Assembly: GCA_913060975.1 (NCBI GenBank)
Contig: CAJXVC010000002.1
Span: 1 to 64,000 of the forward strand
Direction: 5' to 3'
DNA from: an uncultured Gammaproteobacteria bacterium
GTDB taxonomy: Bacteria > Pseudomonadota > Gammaproteobacteria > Pseudomonadales > Pseudohongiellaceae
DNA: 64,000 nucleotides
Below are positions 29,466 to 38,670 of this stretch, one piece after another; the stretch's first letter is position 1, and each line of letters starts with the position of its first letter. Position numbers and translations under genes: made by a program. Below the pieces are notes generated by a model. It was given only the letters and a program-made list of their open reading frames with translations. It was not told where the DNA came from and ran no database searches.

Positions 29466-30563
29466 TTGATCATATTCCGCTATCTGAGCAAGCAGATTCT
29501 TCAGGTGACCGCTGCGGTTACCCTGATTCTGCTGATCGTGGCACTGACCAGTCGCTTTATTCAATATCTCGGTGATGCCGTCGCCGGCCAGCTGGCTTCC
29601 GACATCCTCCTGCTGCTTATGCTATACCGGCTGCCGGATTTCCTGCTGGTCATCCTGCCGTTAGCCTATTTTCTCGGCATTATTCTCGTGTATGGCCGCA
29701 TGCATGCTGATAACGAGATGGTGATTCTCAGTGGCTCCGGTTTTTCGCCGCGGCGCTTGCTTGGCTTCACGCTCGGCACAGCCGTAATTGTCATGCTGCT
29801 AGTGGCCAGCCTGAGCCTGTATTTGGCGCCCTGGGGTGTGCGCAATACCGAACAACTGAAGCTCAGCCAAGAGCAACTGACGGAGATCGATTTAATCGTC
29901 GCCGGGCAATTTCAGATCTTCGGCAGTGGTGATCGCGTGACTTATGCTGAATCGATACGCAGCACAGAAGCAGGGCGGCAGTTGCAAAATGTCTTTGTCG
30001 CGCTTAGCCGGCCGGGTGCGGATTATCAGGAGCCACCGCGGATTGTGCTGGCTTCGACCGCGCAACCGGAAGTTGACCCGGAAACCGGAGCCCGCTTCAT
30101 GCGCCTGGAGGACGTGCAGCAATACGATGGCAATCCCGGGTCGGCTGACTTCAGTGTTGGTCAGTTCGCGGCGCAGGGCATTTTATTGCCAGAACCGACA
30201 GAGTTTGAAGAAGTGCTGGAGGAAGCCACTCTGCCGATCGCCACGCTGTTTGGATCTGATGAGTTGGCGCATCGTGCTGAGTTGCAATGGCGCGTTTCTA
30301 TCTTGTTGTTAGTGCCTATCATTAGCCTGATAGCCGTCCCCATGAGCAACGTCAAGCCGCGTCAGGGTCGCTACAGCAAACTCATTCCGGCGGCGCTTAT
30401 CTATGCGACGTATTTCGTCTTGCTGCAGTTCTGTCGCGACCTGATTGCGGAGGGCAGTTTGTCAGCAACGCTGGGTCTATGGTGGATTCACGCCCTGTTC
30501 CTGTTACTTGCTGTGGCCATGCTACGTTTTCCGCGCGTTCTGCAAGCGCTCAGGTTGGCTTAA
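29466..30563 (+). CDS. lptF: LPS export permease LptF
   Basis: 365-residue inner-membrane subunit of the LptB2FG transporter that extracts LPS and sends it to the outer membrane. Six membrane segments, three at each end, flank a periplasmic beta-jellyroll domain. The N-terminus IIFRYLSKQIL and segment YGRMHADNEMVILSGSGFS are typical. The start codon is TTG at 29466-29468; the family N-terminus leaves little room for another, and CAGG lies a few bases upstream. lptG begins 3 bases after the stop. Confidence 0.95.
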   Translation: MIIFRYLSKQILQVTAAVTLILLIVALTSRFIQYLGDAVAGQLASDILLLLMLYRLPDFLLVILPLAYFLGIILVYGRMHADNEMVILSGSGFSPRRLLGFTLGTAVIVMLLVASLSLYLAPWGVRNTEQLKLSQEQLTEIDLIVAGQFQIFGSGDRVTYAESIRSTEAGRQLQNVFVALSRPGADYQEPPRIVLASTAQPEVDPETGARFMRLEDVQQYDGNPGSADFSVGQFAAQGILLPEPTEFEEVLEEATLPIATLFGSDELAHRAELQWRVSILLLVPIISLIAVPMSNVKPRQGRYSKLIPAALIYATYFVLLQFCRDLIAEGSLSATLGLWWIHALFLLLAVAMLRFPRVLQALRLA

Positions 30564-30566
30564 CCG

Positions 30567-31643
30567 ATGCGCAGACTGGATCGTCATATCTCTCGCTCTG
30601 TAGTGCTGGCCATGCTGGTAGTGATCGCATTGATTGCGTCACTGGACCTGATTTTTTCACTGATCGATGAACTGGGCGATGCAGAGGGCGACTATACGGT
30701 TGCCAGCGCGCTGGCTTTTGTAGCCATGACTACGCCGACCAGTGTTTATGAATTATTACCCTTTACCGCCCTGGGCGGGGCACTGATCGGTCTGGGGGTG
30801 CTGGCATCCAATAACGAACTCGTGGTGATGCAATCGGCCGGCGTACGCAATAGTCGTATCGTTTTTGCCGTGCTCAAACCTACTGCTGTAATCATGTTAC
30901 TCAGCTTGCTGATCGGTGAATATGTGGCTCCACCGCTTGAGCAGTTAGCCAATAGTAACAAGGCCGTGCAATTGAGCGGCAATGCCTCGATCAATGCCGA
31001 GCAAGGCGTCTGGCGCAAGATTGGTGAGGATTACATACACATCAATGCGATTGCCCCGGGTGGTGCTTCGCTCTTTGGAGTGACTCGTTATCGTGTAGAC
31101 GGGCAGCGCCGATTGAGTTCGGCCAGTTTTGCTGAATCAGCGGAATACCAGCAAGCCAGTGATCGGCCCTATTGGCTTCTGAATAATGTCCAAACCACCG
31201 TCTTCACACAGGCAGGACTGCGCACGCAAAATTATCTGCAGGAAGAGTGGCAAGTGGAATTATCACCCGAGCTGCTTAGTGTCTTGTTGGTGGAGCCGGA
31301 TCGGCAGTCCATATCCGGGTTGTATCGCTTCGCCCGCTTTTTCGAATCCGAAGGATTGGACAGCAGCACGTATTTTCTGGCGTTTTGGAAAAAGCTTTTT
31401 CAGCCCGTGACTACATTGGCGTTAGTGATACTGGCAATTTCATTTATCTTTGGGCCATTGCGCGAGAGCACTATGGGATTTCGCGTCTTTGTGGCGCTGG
31501 CTATCGGGCTTGTCTTCACAATCCTGCAGCGCATGATGGAGCCGGCCAGTCTGATCTATGGTTTTAGTCCCTTGCTCGCAGTTCTGGTGCCCATTCTGAT
31601 TGCCGTTGCTGCCGGCAGTTACTTGCTGCGCCGCACGCAGTAA
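30567..31643 (+). CDS. lptG: LPS export permease LptG
   Basis: 358-residue partner of LptF with the same topology: three membrane segments, periplasmic domain of about 170 residues, three more segments. Conserved features include LDRHISRSVV at the start, LLPFTALGGALIGLG and SNNELVVMQSAGV. Together with LptF and the ATPase LptB it powers LPS transport. Last gene of the lptFG pair; a hairpin without U-run follows at 31684-31713. Confidence 0.95.
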   Translation: MRRLDRHISRSVVLAMLVVIALIASLDLIFSLIDELGDAEGDYTVASALAFVAMTTPTSVYELLPFTALGGALIGLGVLASNNELVVMQSAGVRNSRIVFAVLKPTAVIMLLSLLIGEYVAPPLEQLANSNKAVQLSGNASINAEQGVWRKIGEDYIHINAIAPGGASLFGVTRYRVDGQRRLSSASFAESAEYQQASDRPYWLLNNVQTTVFTQAGLRTQNYLQEEWQVELSPELLSVLLVEPDRQSISGLYRFARFFESEGLDSSTYFLAFWKKLFQPVTTLALVILAISFIFGPLRESTMGFRVFVALAIGLVFTILQRMMEPASLIYGFSPLLAVLVPILIAVAAGSYLLRRTQ

Positions 31644-31683
31644 CCGGTGCGCGATGGCTGCCAGAAATATTCAAGCCAATAGC

Positions 31684-31713
31684 GCAGGATTGTTATGCGC
31701 GCGGCAATCCTGC
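31684..31713 (+). other. Inverted repeat after lptG
   Basis: GCAGGATTG (31684-31692) and CAATCCTGC (31705-31713) form a perfect 9-bp stem with a 12-base GC-rich loop, 40 bases after the lptG stop. There is no U-run, so it is either a factor-dependent end or a protein site for the next gene. Confidence 0.5.
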
Positions 31714-31777
31714 AAATGACAAACCGATACTGTATGTTGTTAAATGACAGCGCGTTAATGATGAGGAGACCAGCACG

Positions 31778-32137
31778 GTGACAGAACTCTACTCGGCACA
31801 TCCTGCCATGTTCAAGAACAGGCCTTTCAGTTTTATCTTGAGTATCCTGTTAATACCGGCCTTTGGTCTGGGTATTCTTATTTTGCTGGTCTGGTATCTG
31901 CGCTGTAAATCCTCCAGGCTTATTGTTAACGAAAAGGAAATTTTGTTTGAAGAGGGCTTGTTGAGTAAGAGCCGCTCGGAAATTACGTTGAGCAGTGTCC
32001 GCACTGTCAAGGTTGAGCAATCATTCGTCAATCGTATCTTCGGAGTTGGCACTATTGAGCTCTATACGGCCGGTGACACCCCGGAGATTATTGCCCATGG
32101 CATGCCAGATCCGAATAAAATTCGCGACATTATCTAG
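31778..32137 (+). CDS. PH domain-containing membrane protein (YdbS/bPH2-like)
   Basis: 119 residues. A membrane hairpin at about 15-45 (FSFILSILLIPAFGLGILILLVWYL) is followed by a bacterial PH-like domain: SSRLIVNEKEILFEEGLLSKSRSEITLSSVRTVKVEQ, then GVGTIELYTAGD. The start is a GTG at 31778-31780, supported by GAGGAG at 31763-31768. Function of these small PH proteins is poorly known; some act in membrane stress. The next gene, another small membrane protein, starts 22 bases later. Confidence 0.75.
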   Translation: MTELYSAHPAMFKNRPFSFILSILLIPAFGLGILILLVWYLRCKSSRLIVNEKEILFEEGLLSKSRSEITLSSVRTVKVEQSFVNRIFGVGTIELYTAGDTPEIIAHGMPDPNKIRDII

Positions 32138-32159
32138 CTGCTGATTACAGGAATAGAGC

Positions 32160-32474
32160 ATGGTAGGCGAGTCAGATCAAAAAGATAAAAATGAATCGCG
32201 CAAGATTCTTATTGCGCTGGTGTCGCTGATACTCATAGCTGCTATTGGCGCGATCTTGCTGTTCCCCGCTTTCAGTGAAATCGTTAGCGCACATCTCGCT
32301 CCAGGATTGGGGCTACGTGATTCTGCTGTGCTGTCGTTTTTTATTACGCTGGTCATCATGGTTATCTTTGCCGTGGCTTCCGGAGATGGTTTGCTTGGTG
32401 AGATTCAGTTTATTCTGGCTGGCTTTTTTGTATTTTTTCTTATCATCTGGTTACTGCTCGCCTGGATTTTCTGA
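32160..32474 (+). CDS. Hypothetical three-segment membrane protein
   Basis: Not recognised. 104 residues: a polar N-terminus of about 15 residues, then hydrophobic segments near 16-38, 55-75 and 80-103 (FILAGFFVFFLIIWLLLAWIF). Probably cotranscribed with the PH-domain gene 22 bases upstream. The gene ends directly after the last membrane segment. Confidence 0.6.
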   Translation: MVGESDQKDKNESRKILIALVSLILIAAIGAILLFPAFSEIVSAHLAPGLGLRDSAVLSFFITLVIMVIFAVASGDGLLGEIQFILAGFFVFFLIIWLLLAWIF

Positions 32475-32618
32475 CGAGCATTGTTGATCGGGCTGCACCG
32501 GTTCACTGTTGTGCCGGGCAAGGAAGACAATTTTCGTCAGTACTTGCGACACAATCTCCAGACTTTACTATTGCGCCTCCGGCAGATTGGCTGCCGCTAT
32601 TTCGACTAACTGCAAGGA

Positions 32619-33203
32619 ATGTTTACCGTGAATCGATTGCTGTTGCCTGCAGACAGTGCAGTGCAAATCGTCCTGGCCGCCGCGTTAGTGGCGCTATGCG
32701 CACAATTTTCTTTCCCTATTCCCGGCACTGAAATCCCGCAAACTGGGCAAACGGTCGCAGTATTGGTCTGCGGTGCCTTGCTGGGTGCGCGTTTGGGGGC
32801 CGCCGCGTTAGCCTTGTATTTGCTGGCCGGTGTTGTTGGCTTGCCGGTCTACAGCGATGGCGGATCAGGCTGGTCAGCCTTGACCGGCGGCAGTGCTGGT
32901 TATTTTGCCGGTTTTGTTTTGGCCGCTGCAGCCATGGGGGTGTTGCACAAAAATCTCCAGAGTCGGAAAAATGCTTTGTGGATGCTCTATTCTCTGGGTT
33001 TTATGCTGCTTGGGCACCTGATTATTTTGTTGGGTGGCTGGCTTTGGCTCAGTATCGACGCAGGCTTGTCAGGGGCCTATCGGAGCGGAGTGCAGCCGTT
33101 TTACTATGGTGGCTTAGTGAAATCAGTGCTGGCCACAGCCATTATCGCCCTGACTTGGCAAATACCGGTGAAATGGCGGCTTCGAGCGCTGCCCAAAGGC
33201 TGA
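32619..33203 (+). CDS. bioY: Biotin transporter BioY
   Basis: 194 residues, S component of an energy-coupling-factor biotin importer. Family segments are [24 protein letters not shown] (near 38-60) and [23 protein letters not shown] (near 80-103). The ECF energising genes (bioM/bioN or shared ones) are not in the window. No BirA operator could be read upstream. panD follows after a 142-base gap. Confidence 0.93.
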   Translation: MFTVNRLLLPADSAVQIVLAAALVALCAQFSFPIPGTEIPQTGQTVAVLVCGALLGARLGAAALALYLLAGVVGLPVYSDGGSGWSALTGGSAGYFAGFVLAAAAMGVLHKNLQSRKNALWMLYSLGFMLLGHLIILLGGWLWLSIDAGLSGAYRSGVQPFYYGGLVKSVLATAIIALTWQIPVKWRLRALPKG

Positions 33204-33345
33204 GCAGGCGCAAGTTTTAAGCGAGTGCATACGTATGGGCTGCTGGTATGAGTTGCCAGCGTCGCCGAGATGCGTACAATACGCCGCTCGCACCGTGAAA
33301 GTGCCCCTCAAGAGCCGGGTACGGAGAGAATTTGCGGAGAATTCT

Positions 33346-33726
33346 ATGCTTCTGACATTACTGAAAGGCAAGCTGCACATGGCAGCGGTCACCCAGGCTG
33401 AAATCTGGTATGACGGCTCCTGCGCCATCGATGCCGATCTCATTAAACTCGCCGGCTTGCGTGAATTCGAGCAGATCGATATTTACAACGTCTCCAACGG
33501 TGAGCGCTTCACCACCTACGTGATACAGGCGGCTGCAGGCTCTCGCACAATCTCCATGAATGGTGCGGCAGCGCGCAAGGTACAGATAGGTGACCGGATC
33601 ATCATCGCGGCTTATGGCCAATTTGATGAAGCCGAAGCGGCGAATTTCAAACCCAGCCTGGTTTATCTGAATCCGGATAACTCCATCGACCGTATTTCCA
33701 ACGCGATTCCCGAGCAGGCAGCCTGA
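33346..33726 (+). CDS. panD: Aspartate 1-decarboxylase
   Basis: Makes beta-alanine for pantothenate and coenzyme A. 126 residues from the ATG at 33346, which has GGAG 6 bases upstream; the ORF-track start at 33235 adds a non-homologous leader. The self-cleavage site Gly24-Ser25 is present in WYDGSCAID, which after processing gives the pyruvoyl cofactor, and the N-terminus [18 protein letters not shown] is typical. It sits alone, apart from panB/panC. Confidence 0.95.
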   Translation: MLLTLLKGKLHMAAVTQAEIWYDGSCAIDADLIKLAGLREFEQIDIYNVSNGERFTTYVIQAAAGSRTISMNGAAARKVQIGDRIIIAAYGQFDEAEAANFKPSLVYLNPDNSIDRISNAIPEQAA

Positions 33727-33841
33727 GTCCAGAGGCGGTCAGTCTCCGGACGACCCTCAGCTGACTACTTGCCAGCTTCAGTTTACGGATAATTCCCACC
33801 GCCGACTTCAAAATCAGGCCAGCGATTGCTAGTCTGGGCCT

Positions 33842-34399
33842 ATGACAACAACAATAAACTATCTGCAAGATCCTATTCCTCAGGACCAAGAAGCTGATGC
33901 GTTGCAAAACCTGTGTCAGTACCTGGTCGCTAAAGGCAAATACAAGAATCTGGACGCCGCGCTCAGTGATGCTGACAAGCGTGTGACGTTTCTGGAGGAT
34001 GCCGATGTCTACTCGGACGACCCCCAAATGGCGACCGCCTCCAAAGACCTGAAACTTACCCATGCGCTGATAGCTGGCCACAAATTACACGATATTCTGT
34101 CAGAAAATGACGGCTACCTGCCACAGCTGGAAGAGGCTAAAGTAGCCAGGAAGGGCAGTTCGCGCTCGATCACGGATGTGTTTGGCTCGATTGCGCTGGA
34201 TATCAAAGTCGGCATGAGTAGAGAGCAAATCATCGCCAAGCTGGTAGATGATGGGCTGGCAACTGAAAATGCTGAGGAAGCCTACCAGTTTGTTATGCGG
34301 CAACAGGCGCAAAAGAAGCAGGCCCGCCTTACCTCCGTGATCGCGATTCTTGTGCTGGGTTTGGTTTTATTCGGCCTGAGTTTTTTCTGGTTCCGGTAG
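33842..34399 (+). CDS. Hypothetical tail-anchored protein
   Basis: Not recognised. 185 residues: a mostly polar, helical body and a C-terminal membrane segment at about 162-183 (LTSVIAILVLGLVLFGLSFFW) ending FR, which suggests a tail-anchored inner-membrane protein with its bulk in the cytoplasm. The segment KVGMSREQIIAKLVDDGLATENAEE, just before the membrane, looks like a small helical recognition module. The gene stands by itself between panD and the bacteriocin-like pair. Confidence 0.6.
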   Translation: MTTTINYLQDPIPQDQEADALQNLCQYLVAKGKYKNLDAALSDADKRVTFLEDADVYSDDPQMATASKDLKLTHALIAGHKLHDILSENDGYLPQLEEAKVARKGSSRSITDVFGSIALDIKVGMSREQIIAKLVDDGLATENAEEAYQFVMRQQAQKKQARLTSVIAILVLGLVLFGLSFFWFR

Positions 34400-34579
34400 T
34401 GGCAACCAGTAGCATCTGAATAATCGACAATACAATCTGGGTTTTTTGCCGGCTTCGCGTTGCCACCGCGCTGCAAGCCTGTGGTTAGAAACAGCAAATT
34501 TGCCGAAAAGTTGCGAACTGTAAAATCTGTTCTACTCTGAAATCACGCAATTCATTAATTCAACCAAAGGAGTGAAATT

Positions 34580-34798
34580 ATGCGTGAGTTAACATTGGAA
34601 GAGCAGGATAAGGTTGTTGGTGGGTCATTAATGGCTGATGCTGCGGCTGAAGGCGCGGCGGTAGGCACTATGGTTGGCGCTATAGCAAGAAACACTGTTC
34701 GAGGGGCCGTCACCGGAGGTGCATGGGGCGCAGTAGGTGGAGCAGCATTTGGTGCTGTTTATTCAGTCTCAAGCTACATCTACGATCGAGCGTCATGA
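34580..34798 (+). CDS. Double-glycine leader, bacteriocin-like peptide
   Basis: 72 residues. The N-terminus MRELTLEEQDKVVGG is a classic double-glycine leader, cut after GG15 by a C39-peptidase transporter in class II bacteriocins and microcins. The remaining 57 residues are Gly/Ala-rich with glycine-zipper spacing (GAAVGTMVGAIARNTVRGAV, then GGAWGAVGGAAFGAVY), as in pore-forming two-peptide bacteriocins. AAAGGAG lies 8 bases before the ATG. The stop overlaps the start of the next gene in an ATGA. No transporter gene is in the window, so export must use a distant system. Family resemblance is clear; activity is inferred. Confidence 0.75.
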   Translation: MRELTLEEQDKVVGGSLMADAAAEGAAVGTMVGAIARNTVRGAVTGGAWGAVGGAAFGAVYSVSSYIYDRAS

Positions 34799-35115
34799 GT
34801 GTGATGATTAGTAGTCGCGCAGCCAATGTCTTTACTAAAGTACTTTTTGCTGTGTCGGTGTTTATGTCGCTGGAAGGCACGTTTGTTTCACTGAATTTTA
34901 TTCAAGCTGCAGTGAATATTCCGGCAGCATTTTGCTTCTATTTCCTGATTCGCAATCCAGTGCTTTTGGTAGCTAAAGATTTTGATGAATTTGGAGAATT
35001 GTTCGACGATGCCGTGGACAAAAAGTTCATTTGGGGTACTGCACCAATCTGCCCGGCAATGCTACTAATCTCGATCAGCTATATTGCCTTCATGAAATAC
35101 GGCTTGCCATTCTAG
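34795..35115 (+). CDS. Small membrane protein, candidate immunity protein
   Basis: 106 residues from the ATG at 34795, which overlaps the stop of the bacteriocin-like gene (ATGA), so translation is coupled; the ORF track extends it wrongly to 34723. It has three or four hydrophobic segments (about 10-28, 30-50, 80-98) and a polar loop VAKDFDEFGELFDDAVDKK. Not recognised by family. Position, size and topology fit an immunity protein for a pore-forming bacteriocin, but that is inference. A hairpin follows. Confidence 0.6.
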   Translation: MSVMISSRAANVFTKVLFAVSVFMSLEGTFVSLNFIQAAVNIPAAFCFYFLIRNPVLLVAKDFDEFGELFDDAVDKKFIWGTAPICPAMLLISISYIAFMKYGLPF

Positions 35116-35133
35116 GCAACCTGAAGCTGGGGT

Positions 35134-35159
35134 TTGCTGGCAGGAAATCCTGTTAGCAA
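35134..35159 (+). terminator. Candidate terminator of the bacteriocin-like unit
   Basis: TTGCTGGCAGG pairs with CCTGTTAGCAA (two G-U pairs) around an AAAT loop, 18 bases after the stop of the second gene. The following sequence becomes U-rich only after about 12 bases, so termination strength is uncertain. Confidence 0.4.
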
Positions 35160-35207
35160 GTCCCGGCTGCTTTTCTGATTGATATTCTTCTAGAGTGATG
35201 CGAGTGA

Positions 35208-35705
35208 CTATTTGAACGGCTGATGCGACTTCGGCAGTAACACCACGCGTGTACGACTAAAACGGTCATGCATGGTGTCGCCATTGGGGTCGATAAAGAT
35301 CCACAGGAAGCCAACGCCAAACAGCGCGAAGGATGGCCATGACAGGATCCAGCGCAGTGCCGCACGCTGAAGACCGACTAATTGTCCGGCAGGCGTTTCC
35401 AGACGCAAGCGCCAGGCAATCATGCCAAGGGTCTGACCGCTCTTCATCCAGAACCAGGCATAAAAGCCGAAGGCGCTGGCGATCATTAACGCAAACAGTA
35501 TTGCGCCCATAACGGGGTCGGTTTGCACCTGACCATCAACCAATTGGTTGGCGTCCGGGCCAAACAGCAGCTGCATGAAATAGCCTATGACGAACCAGAT
35601 GGCTACCACCAGAAAGCCGTCATAGAGCAGCGCGGCCAGACGGCGCAGCAACCCGGCACTTGGATAGCTACCGGGCGCTGTGGTCTCACTCGATTTGATT
35701 GTCAT
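35208..35705 (-). CDS. RDD family membrane protein
   Basis: 165 residues. The family's arginine-aspartate core is seen as GLLRRLAALLYDGFLVVAIWF near residues 18-38, followed by further segments and the motif SGQTLGMIAWRLRLE. RDD proteins are small membrane proteins, some implicated in sodium or proton exchange; the exact role here is unknown. It lies between the bacteriocin-like pair (convergent) and pntB (same strand, 92 bases away). Confidence 0.85.
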   Translation of the reverse strand: MTIKSSETTAPGSYPSAGLLRRLAALLYDGFLVVAIWFVIGYFMQLLFGPDANQLVDGQVQTDPVMGAILFALMIASAFGFYAWFWMKSGQTLGMIAWRLRLETPAGQLVGLQRAALRWILSWPSFALFGVGFLWIFIDPNGDTMHDRFSRTRVVLLPKSHQPFK

Positions 35706-35797
35706 GCTGTTACTCTCTAAACATCGGTAATCGACTAACGCCGCGCTAAGCCTGCAATATTCTCTTCGAATTGCTGCTGAGCGCGGCGCGTCAGGCG

Positions 35798-37237
35798 CTA
35801 GCCCAGCTCTTTGACTGAGACAATCAATTCATTGGCAGCTTTTTGGCCGTCACCAAACAGCATTTTCGTGTTATCGGCGAAGAACAGTGGATTCTCGACC
35901 CCGGAGAACCCTGTACCGCGTCCGCGTTTAACTACAATGACATTCTCTGACTTGATGGCATCAAGTATGGGCATGCCGAACAAGGGGCTGCTGGCATCTG
36001 ACTTGGCCGAGGGGTTAACGACATCGTTGGCGCCAATAACCAGCGCCACAGTCGTGTTCTTGAAGTCAGCGTTGATGTCTTCCATGTCGTAGATCATGTC
36101 GTAGGGTACCCCGGCCTCGGCTAACAGCACATTCATGTGGCCGGGCATACGGCCTGCGACAGGGTGGATGGCGAATTTAACAGTGACTCCACGCTCATTC
36201 AGAAGCTGTGTCAGCTCCCAGATTTTATGTTGGGCCTGTGCCACTGCCATACCGTATCCCGGAATGATGATTACCTGGCTGGCGAAGGCCATCAGGATGC
36301 CGGCATCTTGCGATTGAATCTCTTTCATCTCGCCCTGTTCACCATCAGCCGCAGCTGCTGCGCCGGTGCCAACGCCGGCGAAGAAGACATTGCTGACGGA
36401 GCGATTCATGGCTTTGGCCATGAGATGGGTTAGCAGGCTGCCTGCTGAACCAACCACAATACCGGCAATAATCATGGCGGCATTGCCCAAAACGTAGCCT
36501 TCAAAACCCACGGCCAATCCCGTCAAGGCATTGAACAGGGAAATGATGACCGGCATGTCTGCACCGCCGACCGGAACCGTTATGAATACGCCCAGTACCA
36601 GTGCCAGGCCAAAGAACGCAATAATAGGTGCCAGGTCGTTGCTAAAGTAAATCGCTACGGCAAAGCCAATAGTCGTGACGGCTACCATGGCATTGATGAT
36701 GTGCTGTGCTGGCAGCAGGGTATTGCGATTCAGACGACCATCCAGCTTCGCCCAGGCGATGATGCTGCCGCTGAAGGAGATGGTGCCGATGATGGCGCCG
36801 AGAATAGCCAGAATAGTGACATCGCTTCCCAGTCGGTCAGCAATCGTTATTGTGCCGGTGGGGTCGAGTTGAGCTTCGCGCGTTGCTTTGAGGAGTTCAA
36901 CGGCAGCGATCGTCGCAGCCGCGCCACCGCCCATGCCGTTGTACATGGCAATCATTTGCGGCATGTCGGTCATGGCAACTTTCTTGCCAGTCACCCACGC
37001 GTAGCCACCGCCGATAGCGATGGCCACAATGATGAGAACGATATTGGTAACCGCGTGTTCGGAATCGATCACTTCTGGTACGGCAAACGTGACCAGCGTA
37101 GCCAGCACCATACCGGCGCCGGCCCAGACGATGCCGCGACGAGCGGTGACTGGTGAACTCATTTGCTTCAGGCCGAGGATGAACAACATGGCGGCGACGA
37201 AGTAGGAGCCTTGAATCAGAAATTCCATAGTCATCAT
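35798..37237 (-). CDS. pntB: NAD(P) transhydrogenase subunit beta
   Basis: 479 residues. Membrane part with about nine segments in the first 290 residues, then the NADP(H)-binding domain III with IIPGYGMAVAQAQHKI near residue 325 and MEDINADFKNTTVALVIGANDVVNP. With the two alpha-subunit genes upstream it forms the proton-pumping enzyme that makes NADPH from NADH. Starts 3 bases after pntAB. Confidence 0.97.
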   Translation of the reverse strand: MMTMEFLIQGSYFVAAMLFILGLKQMSSPVTARRGIVWAGAGMVLATLVTFAVPEVIDSEHAVTNIVLIIVAIAIGGGYAWVTGKKVAMTDMPQMIAMYNGMGGGAAATIAAVELLKATREAQLDPTGTITIADRLGSDVTILAILGAIIGTISFSGSIIAWAKLDGRLNRNTLLPAQHIINAMVAVTTIGFAVAIYFSNDLAPIIAFFGLALVLGVFITVPVGGADMPVIISLFNALTGLAVGFEGYVLGNAAMIIAGIVVGSAGSLLTHLMAKAMNRSVSNVFFAGVGTGAAAAADGEQGEMKEIQSQDAGILMAFASQVIIIPGYGMAVAQAQHKIWELTQLLNERGVTVKFAIHPVAGRMPGHMNVLLAEAGVPYDMIYDMEDINADFKNTTVALVIGANDVVNPSAKSDASSPLFGMPILDAIKSENVIVVKRGRGTGFSGVENPLFFADNTKMLFGDGQKAANELIVSVKELG

Positions 37238-37240
37238 GGC

Positions 37241-37540
37241 TTAACCCTCGCCTTCTTTTTTATTGCTGGATTTGAACATTTCCAGCATGCGTTCCGTCAC
37301 AACGTAGCCACCGACTGCATTACCTGCACCCAGCAACACGGCGACGAAGCCGATGAATTGTTCGACAGGAGTCTCGGCGATGCCGAGTGCGAACATGGCG
37401 CCAACCAACACAATGCCATGCACGAAATTGGAACCTGACATCAAAGGCGTGTGGAGAATGACCGGAACCCGGCTGATGATTTCATAACCGGTGAAACCCG
37501 CCAGCATGAATATGTATAGAGCTGCCAGACCTTCAATCAT
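37241..37540 (-). CDS. pntAB: NAD(P) transhydrogenase alpha subunit, part 2
   Basis: 99 residues carrying the three membrane segments that form the C-terminal part of PntA in E. coli. Conserved text includes GYEIISRVPVILHTPLMSGSNFVHGI and FIGFVAVLLGAGNAVGGYVVTERMLEMF. The split alpha subunit is the three-gene form common outside enterobacteria. It overlaps the end of pntAA by 4 bases. Confidence 0.96.
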   Translation of the reverse strand: MIEGLAALYIFMLAGFTGYEIISRVPVILHTPLMSGSNFVHGIVLVGAMFALGIAETPVEQFIGFVAVLLGAGNAVGGYVVTERMLEMFKSSNKKEGEG

Positions 37541-38670
37541 GAGTCACCTCCTTGAAGCTGTTCTTTGATTCCGGCGTGAACAATTTCTCCGCCGTGTGTA
37601 ATGAGACTGCCTTTGATAATTTCGTCTTCCAGATTGATGTTGATTTCACCCTCCTGAATTAACAGATCGAGAAAGCTGAGCAAGTTTTTGGCGTACAGCT
37701 CACTGGCATGATTGCCGACAGTGGCCGGCACGTTGATCGGGCCAAAAATCTTCACGCCTTTGTGGTCGACTGTCTCGCCAGCTTTGGTGAGTTCGCAGTT
37801 GCCACCCCCTTCAGCTGCCAGATCGACAATCACCGAGCCGCCTTTCATACCCTCGACCATCTCTTTGCTGATAATGCGCGGTGAGGCGCGACCGGGAATG
37901 GCGGCCGTGCTGACGATGACATCGGCGGCAGCGACATGCTTGGCCAGAATTTCCTGTTGTTGGGCTTTTTCGTCGTCGGTCAGTTCGCGGGCATACCCGC
38001 CGCTGCCTTCGGCCTTGATTTCAATGTCGACAAATTTGGCACCCAATGATTCCACCTGCTCTTTAACGGCAGCACGAACGTCATAACCTTCAACCATGGC
38101 GCCGAGTCTCCGCGCGGTTGCAATCGCTTGTAGTCCGGCGACACCGGCGCCAATCACCAGCACCTTGGAAGGGCGAATTGTGCCGGCTGCTGTAGTCAGC
38201 ATGGGGAAGAACTTGCCAAGCAAGTTAGCTGCCATCAATACGGCTTTATAGCCTGCGATTGAGGCTTGCGATGACAGGGCGTCCATGGCCTGAGCGCGAG
38301 AGATGCGCGGGATCAATTCGACGGAAAAAGCGCTGATATTACGCTGGGCTAACTGAGTAAACCGTTCCAGATCAGAGTAAGGGTTCATGTAGCCAACCAG
38401 CACAGATCCTTTTTTTAATTGCTTAATCTGTTCGCTAGTGGCCGGGTTGACCATCAAAGTGATGTCGCCAGCGGCCAGCAATTCAGTGCTGGAGGGCACA
38501 ATCTCGGCGGCGCTGTAGTCGGCATCGAAATAGCCGATTCGGTCGCCTGCGCCGGCTTCGATGCTAACAGACAGCTCTTGTTTGCTCAGTTTAGCGGCTG
38601 AGTCTGGGATCAATGCGACCCTCTGTTCGCCGTCGCGAACTTCCCTGGGTACACAGATTTTTATGGACAT
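37537..38670 (-). CDS. pntAA: NAD(P) transhydrogenase alpha subunit, part 1
   Basis: 377 residues, soluble NAD(H)-binding domain I related to alanine dehydrogenase. It begins MSIKICVPREVRDGEQRVAL and has the dinucleotide fold KVLVIGAGVAGLQAIATARRLGA near residue 168 and the mobile-loop region RASPRIISKEMVEGMK. First gene of pntAA-pntAB-pntB. Confidence 0.97.
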   Translation of the reverse strand: MSIKICVPREVRDGEQRVALIPDSAAKLSKQELSVSIEAGAGDRIGYFDADYSAAEIVPSSTELLAAGDITLMVNPATSEQIKQLKKGSVLVGYMNPYSDLERFTQLAQRNISAFSVELIPRISRAQAMDALSSQASIAGYKAVLMAANLLGKFFPMLTTAAGTIRPSKVLVIGAGVAGLQAIATARRLGAMVEGYDVRAAVKEQVESLGAKFVDIEIKAEGSGGYARELTDDEKAQQQEILAKHVAAADVIVSTAAIPGRASPRIISKEMVEGMKGGSVIVDLAAEGGGNCELTKAGETVDHKGVKIFGPINVPATVGNHASELYAKNLLSFLDLLIQEGEININLEDEIIKGSLITHGGEIVHAGIKEQLQGGDS

